This document shows, in pieces, positions 5,044 through 10,984 of a stretch of 16,431 bases of DNA. This stretch comes from Candidatus Pacearchaeota archaeon. GTDB lineage: Archaea > Nanobdellota > Nanobdellia > Pacearchaeales > GW2011-AR1. The stretch spans positions 1 through 16,431 of the forward strand of contig JACPLS010000056.1 in the NCBI GenBank assembly GCA_016186375.1. The letters run 5' to 3'. Positions within the stretch are counted from its first letter, which is position 1; each line of letters opens with the position of its first letter. The notes under the pieces are model-generated. The model made no database searches. It saw only the letters and a list, made by a program, of their open reading frames with translations, and was not told where the DNA came from. Both the position numbers and the translations under genes were made by a program.

Positions 5044-7041
5044 TTATCTCTTGGCTATTCTTACTGCCACTATAATTATAATTACTATGAGCAAGACATT
5101 AATTAATCCTATTACCCAAGCAAGAGTATTGCCTTTGAAAAAGCCGGATAGAGACTTTGCTCCTCCTGCTATATTCACAGAAACTTCTCTTGTTTCTGTT
5201 TTATCTCCTGATATTGCCTCGATTACAAAAGATTTATCTCCTTCTGCATCTCCATTAACAGCGAAATTTAATGACACGTCCCTGCTTTCTCCGGGATTTA
5301 AAGTGAAAAGCCTTTCTGAAATATCATTCAACTTTGCCCAGCTTTCAAAATTCTTTGCACCTATAATGAAGTTAGCACTTGCATTTCCTATGTTTCTAAC
5401 AGAAGCTTTTACAACCATATCTTTGCCTGCTACAGCATCTGAATCTAGAGAAGCGCTGATGCTTGCAATTCTTGTTGTAACTGGGACTGTTGGCTGAGCT
5501 TTGCAACCAACAACTTTAAGTGGGAACTTGAAACTTTCGTCTGATTGTACTCTGTATACTCCATTTCTATAATCATACTCTGAACTCAATTCTAGGTCAT
5601 ATGTTTTATCTTCTGCGTTCTTAGGAATAACAAAATTGAAAATGACTTTTCCTTTATCGCCTTGGTCTAATCCGCCCCTTAACTCATAATTCATATCAAT
5701 TCCCAGAGCTTTGTTAAATAAATTGACTCGAACTCTATCCTGGTCTTCATCCCCTATATTATAAGCGTCAGATGTCAAAGAAACTGGGTCTTCACATGTT
5801 GCTTCTGAAGGAGATAATTTTACATTATCAAATGCTATAAATCTTCCTTCATCGTTTTCTTTTTCTACTTTAATATTTTGGAAGAATCTTGTATCTAAAT
5901 CTCCTGATTCATCAGTGCATAATTTACTTTCTCCAACATCATCGCTAAATGCTTTTACTGCCAACTTATAATTCCCTGTATCTAAGTCAGCTGGAACAAC
6001 AAACTCAAAAGTCGCTGTATCTTCATCTCCGTCTCTTATTCTTCCTAAATCAATCTGCTCATCATCTTTACTGATGAAGTCTATATCTCCGATAACATTT
6101 TCTCCTTTTGAATTGAATAATCCTAACTCAACATTTACATTATCTACATCATCGTTTCCGGTATTTTCAACTTCTACATCTAATTTAATATGATCTAAAA
6201 GATTCCAATCTGTGTCGTCTTCTCCATATTCAACAAAGTCTACATTTCTTATTGATAAGTTTGTTCCAATTTGTCCATTACTGCAGAATGAATTTCTCAA
6301 ATTAAGATTAAGAGAAGATGATTGAATATCTCCTGATTTTGCCATAAGAGTTACGGTATTATCGCCGAAAGGAACTGTTGTGATTGAAGAATCAATCTGG
6401 ACTTGTATTATTTTACTTTCTGAAGGGCTTAATGAAAATGCATCTGAAGGTGAGAGAGTAACATTTAATGCTCCTGATTTTATTATTGTAATTGAGTTTA
6501 ACAAAATATTGCCTGAATTTGAAACATTTACTGAACCTACCTGATTAAGCTTAAGGTCTTGTAATTTTGCTAAAGATAAAGATGGTGTTGATTTTACTGT
6601 AACAGAAACACTTACAGGGTCAATTGATGCTGTTGAGCCAGTTGGTGAAAATTTTCCAGTGAAAGAAACTTGCCCATTATATGTATTTGGAGCAACATGC
6701 CTGTTTACCTTGAATACAAGAGTTATCAAAGAAGATGATGTTTTATTTACCACTGTTACATCGTTTAATGTTGCCTGATTATTTACTATTGAATAAGATG
6801 TTGAGCCAACTTTTACTGAAGTCCATTGGCCTATGTTCAATGCAGGAAGTATGACCTTTAAGTCTGTAAGATTTTGTTCTGCATCATCATTTTTTATATT
6901 GAATTTTACTTCAAAGGAAGTGTCGTGGTCTACAGTTACTGAATTGCCAACAACATTTTCTGGAAAAACAGAAGCTGCGCTTGCAAAACTCAAAAAGGCC
7001 ATTCCAATGATGAAAAGTAGTGCGAAAATATTTGCTTTCAT
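5044..7041 (-). CDS. Putative S-layer-type surface protein with C-terminal sorting-like tail
   Basis: A 665-aa secreted protein. The N-terminal signal peptide (about residues 1-22, ending SFASA-A) is followed by a chain of Ig-like/CARDB-type beta domains. Recognisable stretches are NSGNILLNSITI (about 175), DVEVENTGNDDVDNVNVELGL (about 290), DAYNIGDEDQDRVRVNLF (about 425) and KASVRNIGNASANFIIGAKN (about 545). Many acidic DDxD stretches could bind cations. The last 40 residues (626-665) form a tripartite tail: a GGAKSLSGFFKGN lead-in, one membrane helix (about 639-660) and a basic end RIAKR. Such tails are substrates of archaeosortases, and one lies in the same cluster. Mature role is inferred as a main envelope or S-layer component. 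It is first gene of its operon. Confidence 0.8.
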   Translation of the reverse strand: MKANIFALLFIIGMAFLSFASAASVFPENVVGNSVTVDHDTSFEVKFNIKNDDAEQNLTDLKVILPALNIGQWTSVKVGSTSYSIVNNQATLNDVTVVNKTSSSLITLVFKVNRHVAPNTYNGQVSFTGKFSPTGSTASIDPVSVSVTVKSTPSLSLAKLQDLKLNQVGSVNVSNSGNILLNSITIIKSGALNVTLSPSDAFSLSPSESKIIQVQIDSSITTVPFGDNTVTLMAKSGDIQSSSLNLNLRNSFCSNGQIGTNLSIRNVDFVEYGEDDTDWNLLDHIKLDVEVENTGNDDVDNVNVELGLFNSKGENVIGDIDFISKDDEQIDLGRIRDGDEDTATFEFVVPADLDTGNYKLAVKAFSDDVGESKLCTDESGDLDTRFFQNIKVEKENDEGRFIAFDNVKLSPSEATCEDPVSLTSDAYNIGDEDQDRVRVNLFNKALGIDMNYELRGGLDQGDKGKVIFNFVIPKNAEDKTYDLELSSEYDYRNGVYRVQSDESFKFPLKVVGCKAQPTVPVTTRIASISASLDSDAVAGKDMVVKASVRNIGNASANFIIGAKNFESWAKLNDISERLFTLNPGESRDVSLNFAVNGDAEGDKSFVIEAISGDKTETREVSVNIAGGAKSLSGFFKGNTLAWVIGLINVLLIVIIIIVAVRIAKR

Positions 7042-7085
7042 TGTGTATTTTCTTATAATTTTTGTTGTAACTTTCTAATTACACT

Positions 7086-7096
7086 GGTTTATAAAT
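7086..7096 (-). promoter_or_regulatory. TATA box of the surface-protein operon
   Basis: On the minus strand the sequence reads atttataaacc. Predicted start of transcription is near 7065, giving a short 5' leader of about 24 nt before the ATG at 7041. Unlike most genes here this operon would not be leaderless. Confidence 0.6.
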
Positions 7097-7137
7097 GTTT
7101 CGGTGTGAAAATATATTATCGTCGTTTTTCATGCTTG

Positions 7138-7185
7138 AAAAAAATAAAAAAACTCTTAACTTTGAGTAGTATTTAATTAAAAAAA
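7138..7185 (-). terminator. Oligo-T terminator region after the 82-aa gene
   Basis: On the minus strand, downstream of the stop at 7199, three T7 runs occur in quick succession (two separated by one A). Archaeal RNA polymerase terminates at such U-rich tracts without needing a hairpin. It would insulate the surface-protein operon promoter beyond it. Confidence 0.5.
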
Positions 7186-7198
7186 GATTTTTCATTGA

Positions 7199-7447
7199 TT
7201 ACCTTGACAAGGGATTATTTGATTGTTGAAAATATCTGTCATATAAATCAACAATACTTTTTTCAAATAAATATCTTATTTTTCTAGTTATTTCGGAGGG
7301 TGTACAATAGTCATTTATTAATACATGATGTGGAAAACAAGCTGATCCTTTAGCTATTAATAATTTTGTTCTTTTTACAAAATCATTCATTAATTCTTCT
7401 TGTTCAAAATCAGCAATATCATTACGAAATTTATCAATTAAAGACAT
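7199..7447 (-). CDS. Small unknown protein (82 aa)
   Basis: A short, soluble, helix-rich protein (FRNDIADFEQEELMNDFVKRTKLLIAKG) with Cys and His in ACFPHHVLINDYC. I recognise no family. Support for it being a real gene comes from the minus-strand TATA-like atttaaatat near 7466-7476, about 26 nt upstream of the ATG as in neighbouring leaderless genes, and from T-rich tracts after its stop. The CFPHH...C cluster might bind a metal, but spacing does not match a standard zinc ribbon. Confidence 0.55.
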   Translation of the reverse strand: MSLIDKFRNDIADFEQEELMNDFVKRTKLLIAKGSACFPHHVLINDYCTPSEITRKIRYLFEKSIVDLYDRYFQQSNNPLSR

Positions 7448-7508
7448 TTCTTATTATTCATTCCCATATATTTAAATATTTGCATTATCTGATAAACAGA
7501 GGTAAAAT

Positions 7509-7514
7509 AGGAGG
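7509..7514 (+). promoter_or_regulatory. Shine-Dalgarno site of the 124-aa membrane protein
   Basis: AGGAGG lies 9 nt before the ATG at 7524. It is one of only three strong Shine-Dalgarno sites seen in the window; the other two belong to insertion-sequence transposases. Confidence 0.7.
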
Positions 7515-7523
7515 AATGATTAA

Positions 7524-7898
7524 ATGATAAGGGCAAGGGAGAATCTTATTGGGGCAAGAGTTTTTTTGGTTGGCTTGATATTAGCTATTGTAGCAGGAAT
7601 TCTTTCATATTTCTTTGGAAGTAAAGCAAGTGAATTGATAATTAATATTCTTGCACTTTTAGGTATAATCACTGGTTTTTTTGTCTCTGAAAAAGATGTT
7701 CAGACATTTCTCCTGGCTTCTGTCTCTTTGGTTGTGGTAAGTTATATGGGTATTTCTGGATTAGTTCTGGGCGCAGCTGTCAGTGGTTTTAGCATACAGA
7801 GAGCAATTGCGGCAGTATTGCAGACTCTTCTTGCTCTTTTTGTTCCTGCAACAATTATTGTAGCAATAAAAACGATGTTTTCTATCTCGAAGAGCTAG
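7524..7898 (+). CDS. Four-helix small membrane protein of unknown function
   Basis: A 124-aa very hydrophobic protein with about four membrane segments: residues 11-30, 36-54, 61-83 and 92-118. Charged residues are limited to the start (MIRARENLIGAR), the SEKDVQ turn and the lysine-rich end. I recognise no transporter motif. Such proteins are common as conserved hypotheticals in DPANN genomes, which is recollection, not shown here. The start is fixed by the AGGAGG site 9 nt upstream. The roughly 250 bp after it (7899-8149) is AT-rich and holds nothing I can identify apart from the next gene's promoter. Confidence 0.7.
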   Translation: MIRARENLIGARVFLVGLILAIVAGILSYFFGSKASELIINILALLGIITGFFVSEKDVQTFLLASVSLVVVSYMGISGLVLGAAVSGFSIQRAIAAVLQTLLALFVPATIIVAIKTMFSISKS

Positions 7899-8120
7899 CC
7901 CTTTGAGTTGATATAACATTAGATATTTTGAGAAAAGATCTATAATTGACTAAAATAATCTATTAGATAATTACTTCTTGGGATTTGAACAACCAATAAT
8001 TCTAGTTTATTTCTTATTATAGATTTTAGATAATTATTATTAAATTGTATTCTTTACAAAGTTAATGACCAGCCTCATTTTATTACTCCTTTATTTTAAT
8101 TAAAAAAACGATAAAAAGAA

Positions 8121-8130
8121 TTAAAAATAT
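8121..8130 (+). promoter_or_regulatory. TATA-like box for the EExxHxxH protein
   Basis: TTAAAAATAT is centred about 25 nt before the ATG at 8150, which predicts a leaderless transcript. The consensus is loose because the surrounding region is AT-rich. Confidence 0.45.
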
Positions 8131-8149
8131 TTCTTCTTATCTATTATAA

Positions 8150-8845
8150 ATGAGATTCCTAAAAAGAAGAGCGAAAATTGAGAGAACTGTTTATGCATCT
8201 ATCGATGAAATTGCTGAAAATTTGGACCTAGAAATACCTTATTATCCTGAAGTTTATTGGACAGGAAGAAGTTTAGATTTTTATTCTCTTGGCTTGCCTA
8301 TTTATTTGAAAAAAGAATTTGATATAAGAAAAATTAGAAGAAAAAGTTATTTTTTATCTTCTCCAGGAATTATTTTTATTGGTAAGGAGAGCTTAACTGA
8401 TCAAGTTGAAGAAGCAGCACATTTTCTACATGCAACACTTAGCAAGATTAATTATAAAAGAAAAAGTATAGAGGACTGTGTATCTATTTGGATTTTAGAT
8501 GAAATGCTTGCTTATCTTAGTTCTAAATTTGTGATTCCTGAAAGAATTAATCCTTATGGAAGATATAAAGATTATACAAGAATGAAAGAAAAAGGGAGAA
8601 AAGACTTTCTCTTTCAAATTAGTCGCTATTTTTATCAAGATTTCGACTTATTGGATTTTAACATATATCAACAGGGATATGGACTTGGTGAGACTATTTT
8701 CTGTGAATATTGTTCTGGAAGATTTTCTTTGGAAGAAATGAGAAAGTTATTTTTGCAAAATTTTGAGGGAAATAATGAGGCATCTAGTACTTTTATTAGA
8801 TTGAAATGCCGTTTTGGAAATTTAAACTCTCATTTGTCAAACTAA
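8150..8845 (+). CDS. Unknown protein with an EExxHxxH motif (possible metal-binding/zincin-like)
   Basis: A 231-aa soluble protein, basic at its start. Residues 87-94 read EEAAHFLH on a predicted helix, followed about 23 residues later by D117-E118 in ILDEMLAYLSS and then GYGLGE at about 177-181. A helix with paired acids and histidines plus a downstream Glu-containing helix is reminiscent of zinc metallopeptidases. However, the canonical HExxH is absent, so enzymatic activity is not claimed. CEYC at 185-188 is a further possible metal ligand pair. It converges with the 92-aa gene on the other strand, 11 bp away. Function unknown. Confidence 0.65.
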   Translation: MRFLKRRAKIERTVYASIDEIAENLDLEIPYYPEVYWTGRSLDFYSLGLPIYLKKEFDIRKIRRKSYFLSSPGIIFIGKESLTDQVEEAAHFLHATLSKINYKRKSIEDCVSIWILDEMLAYLSSKFVIPERINPYGRYKDYTRMKEKGRKDFLFQISRYFYQDFDLLDFNIYQQGYGLGETIFCEYCSGRFSLEEMRKLFLQNFEGNNEASSTFIRLKCRFGNLNSHLSN

Positions 8846-8856
8846 AAATAAATTTA

Positions 8857-9132
8857 TTAAAAAATCCTGTTAGAAAAATAATATGCACCTAGAATAACCA
8901 TAGATAAAGTGGCTATTTGATATGCGCTGTAAATTAATAAAGTGCTTTCTTCTATTATATTTAATCTACTATTTCTTACTTCAGGATGTTTTCTTTCATA
9001 TTTTTGCCATCTTCGTAAATGTATACAAGCCCCTATAAAACAAGGTATCCATTCTCTTGGCTCTAATAACTTATATTTATCATTATTTGTCGTATTTCTA
9101 TTAGTCAATCTTCTTTCTAATTTTGACTCCAT
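8857..9132 (-). CDS. Small unknown protein with a C-terminal membrane helix
   Basis: A 91-aa protein starting MESKLERRLTNRNTTNND, with a basic Arg/Lys-rich middle and one hydrophobic segment near the end (LLIYSAYQIATLSMVILGAYYF), so it is probably tail-anchored with its bulk in the cytoplasm. The frame stays open upstream to an ATG at 9183, but that start lies inside hairpin repeat B and encodes sequence dictated by the repeat. The ATG at 9132 is therefore preferred. The repeat's ATGTCAA end lies 22 bp upstream, so its TTGACATAAAC edge may provide the TATA-like element. No family recognised. Confidence 0.55.
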   Translation of the reverse strand: MESKLERRLTNRNTTNNDKYKLLEPREWIPCFIGACIHLRRWQKYERKHPEVRNSRLNIIEESTLLIYSAYQIATLSMVILGAYYFSNRIF

Positions 9133-9154
9133 TTTAAGTTTGAGATTTTTGTTT

Positions 9155-9278
9155 ATGTCAAGGAACTTTGACGAAAACCGCATCTTTTAAGATGCAGTAG
9201 TTCCTTGAGCATCCCAAAGACGAGAGCCTATCACGAACTTCGCCTTTTAAGGCGAGGTGGCGCATCGTCTTTTTGATT
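9155..9278 (+). repeat. Compound hairpin repeat, copy B
   Basis: The most compact copy, with just the two bulged hairpins. Hairpin 1 (about 9159-9212): outer stem caaggaac/gttccttg, one-sided 5' bulge tttgacgaaaa, tip cgcat-CTTTTAAG-atgc. Hairpin 2 (about 9216-9274): outer stem aaagacga/tcgtcttt with gagcc/ggcgc, 5' bulge tatcacgaac, tip tcgc-CTTTTAAG-gcga. It starts ATGTCAA and ends TTGAT, like copy A. Compared with copy A, the bases flanking CTTTTAAG change on both sides so that pairing is kept. Copy A's two extra plain hairpins would fit as an insertion after GAGCA. It overlaps the 3' end of the gene at 9231-9554. Confidence 0.8.
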
Positions 9279-9554
9279 ACTGAATCTCCAGCGAAAGAAA
9301 TGAAACAAATTACCAAGTATTTTCCTATAATGCTCTTTTGTTTGGAATTTTAATGTTAAAGTTAAATAAGATATCTCGTTTTCTACAGCTGATAATGATT
9401 CTAGATGACTTTTTGCTTGTTCGTAAAGTTCTGCTCTTATTGAAGAATGATTCATTTCCTTAGATTGACGATGATCGCAAGGAACGTAACTAACTATTTT
9501 ACCTTCTACATCGTATATGGCTCTCAATTTTACTTCAAAATAATGATTAACCAT
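9231..9554 (-). CDS. Small unknown protein coupled to PCNA; C-terminus lies in repeat B
   Basis: The ATG at 9554 lies one base after the PCNA stop (TAAgATG), so the two genes are co-transcribed and probably translationally coupled. A longer start at 9605 inside PCNA is less likely. The 107-aa product (MVNHYFEVKLRAIYDVEGKIVSYVPCDHRQSKEMNHSS) is mixed alpha/beta with a helical middle; no family is recognised. The last roughly 15 residues (QKDDAPPRLKRRSS and preceding) are encoded by hairpin 2 of repeat B and the stop is supplied by it. The original C-terminus may therefore have been replaced when the repeat arrived. Confidence 0.65.
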   Translation of the reverse strand: MVNHYFEVKLRAIYDVEGKIVSYVPCDHRQSKEMNHSSIRAELYEQAKSHLESLSAVENEISYLTLTLKFQTKEHYRKILGNLFHFFRWRFSNQKDDAPPRLKRRSS

Positions 9555-9555
9555 C

Positions 9556-10284
9556 TTAATCCTCTTGTTCAACTCTTGGTGCAAGGACAAAGGAAAGTAT
9601 GACATTACCAGTTGGGAAATCCAGGCGCATTGGGTGATTATCTGAAAATGATATTGTGATTCTTGATGAGATCTTTGCGCCTTTGATAAATTTGTTTAGA
9701 TATTCCAGAGAAAAGCGAGCTGTGCTATTATCTGAATAAATTTCTAACTCATCTGAAGAAAATTCTGCTCTGGCGGAATTTAAGCCCCGTGCCTCAACAA
9801 CAAAAGAATTTGGTGAAGCTATGAAAGTGCATGCATCTGAAACAACTAAGCAATCTTCAATTACTTCAACAAAAGAACCTGAATCCATCTTTATCACTGA
9901 TTTAAATTCCCATTGTGGCATTTGTTTCTCTTCTGATTCTATATCGATAAGAGCAAGGGTGAAATCCCTCTTTATTCTGTCCTGAATTCTTAATTTTAAT
10001 GCGTTGTCTTCTTTTTCTATTGTTAAAGAACTTCCTAAACCACAACGCCTTAAGACTGATTTTAAATTCTCCAAGCTGACACCGAGAACTTCATCTTTTT
10101 CTAAAGTAAATTGTGAAAATAATTCTGTAGGGATTTTAAAATAGACCATTGCAACATTTGCAGGATCAATAGCTGTAAGGGACATTCCCTCTTTATTTAT
10201 TTTCAGCCTTACTTCGTTAACAAGGTCTGAGATTATAGACACTATATCTGACAATAACTTTGGACTCTCTAATTTTAATTGCAT
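9556..10284 (-). CDS. pcn: DNA polymerase sliding clamp (PCNA)
   Basis: A 242-aa protein with typical archaeal PCNA features from end to end: a start like MQLKLESPKLLSDIVSIISDLVNEVRLKI, the GMSLTAIDPANVAMVYFKI strand set, LGVSLENLKSVLRR, the domain-joining region around IDIESEEKQMP, and a C-terminal MRLDF...VILSFVLAPRVEQED. It forms a ring around DNA that tethers polymerases, FEN1 and ligase during replication and repair. The length matches the family, and nothing is missing. A TATA-like cttaaaag (10306-10313 on the complement) sits about 26 nt before the ATG, giving a leaderless transcript. It is first in a two-gene unit and lies near the divergent primase gene. Confidence 0.95.
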   Translation of the reverse strand: MQLKLESPKLLSDIVSIISDLVNEVRLKINKEGMSLTAIDPANVAMVYFKIPTELFSQFTLEKDEVLGVSLENLKSVLRRCGLGSSLTIEKEDNALKLRIQDRIKRDFTLALIDIESEEKQMPQWEFKSVIKMDSGSFVEVIEDCLVVSDACTFIASPNSFVVEARGLNSARAEFSSDELEIYSDNSTARFSLEYLNKFIKGAKISSRITISFSDNHPMRLDFPTGNVILSFVLAPRVEQED

Positions 10285-10305
10285 TCTTTAAGAGAAGAAG
10301 AAGAG

Positions 10306-10313
10306 CTTTTAAG
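10306..10313 (-). promoter_or_regulatory. TATA-like box of the PCNA gene
   Basis: Minus-strand CTTAAAAG is centred about 26 nt upstream of the ATG at 10284. The match in spacing to several other genes in the window supports leaderless transcription. Confidence 0.55.
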
Positions 10314-10370
10314 TATTATGGTGATTTCTTTGATATTAAAATAAGATATGTAAACAAATATATCTTCAAT

Positions 10371-10859
10371 TTAACTTTTTGTAACAACCAGATTTAAATA
10401 ATATCTTGCAAGAATAAATCCTTTATAATCCTTCTCTGTAAAGCCCCATTTTTCTAAATCATCTTTCGCATTTGTAATTATATGGTCGTAAAGCCTGACC
10501 TTATTCGGAATATAAATTTTTCTTAAATTTGATCCTCCGAGAATTCTCAATATATTTTGTTCAGAATGTAATGTTCTTTGCTGATCGTTAAGACCGTAAA
10601 CCATAAACTCATCATGTTCGCTAACAGCAAAATGTGGTTGTATCTCGAGTGGAACTTGCTGACTAACACCTATAATATATCCTTCTTTAATATCTCCAGT
10701 CATCCTAAATAACCCGTTTGGAATTCCTTGAAAAATATTCATGGGCATAACAAAATAAGCTATCACACGACCATCTAGGTTTGCATTTCTTTGAGGATAT
10801 CCTCTTTCAATAAAAATACTTCTCCACTTATCAATTTCTAGTTTTGTAAATCTTTTCAT
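10371..10859 (-). CDS. Unknown soluble protein (162 aa)
   Basis: A 162-aa mixed alpha/beta protein starting MKRFTKLEIDKWRSIFIERGYPQRNANLDGR. Polar residues that might form a site are H76, E81, H82, E84 (PHFAVSEHDEF) and H98, E100 (LHSEQNILRIL), but I cannot match them to a known catalytic pattern. It has no signal peptide or membrane segment. It has its own promoter (minus-strand gattaaaaag near 10887, about 26 nt upstream of the ATG) and is divergent from the primase. Its position between two replication genes hints at, but does not show, a related role. Confidence 0.65.
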   Translation of the reverse strand: MKRFTKLEIDKWRSIFIERGYPQRNANLDGRVIAYFVMPMNIFQGIPNGLFRMTGDIKEGYIIGVSQQVPLEIQPHFAVSEHDEFMVYGLNDQQRTLHSEQNILRILGGSNLRKIYIPNKVRLYDHIITNAKDDLEKWGFTEKDYKGFILARYYLNLVVTKS

Positions 10860-10956
10860 TTTATTAATAAAGTCAGAAAATGCTTTTTAATCTTTGCGGT
10901 TATAGTCTATAGTAGATTTGAATTTCTAACTCTTATTAAATCCAAAACAACAAATA

Positions 10957-10964
10957 CTTTAAAC
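10957..10964 (+). promoter_or_regulatory. TATA box of the primase gene (leaderless)
   Basis: CTTTAAAC is centred about 26 nt before the ATG at 10985; no Shine-Dalgarno site is present. Confidence 0.55.
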
Positions 10965-10984
10965 CGTTCTTTCTTTGAAGAAAA

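Noticed and set aside
5051..5497. 148-codon open frame antisense to the 665-aa surface protein
   Set aside because: Low-complexity shadow; the minus-strand protein has a signal peptide, repeated beta domains and a C-terminal helix.
8942..9190. Open frame on the plus strand opposite the 91-aa gene, running into repeat B
   Set aside because: Ends inside the repeat and mirrors a minus-strand gene. Neither is certain, but the minus-strand product has the better start context and a clear tail anchor.
9155..9278. H/ACA guide RNA
   Set aside because: The internal bulge is on the 5' side only, so there is no two-sided pseudouridylation pocket, and an ACA box at a fixed distance is missing in copy B.
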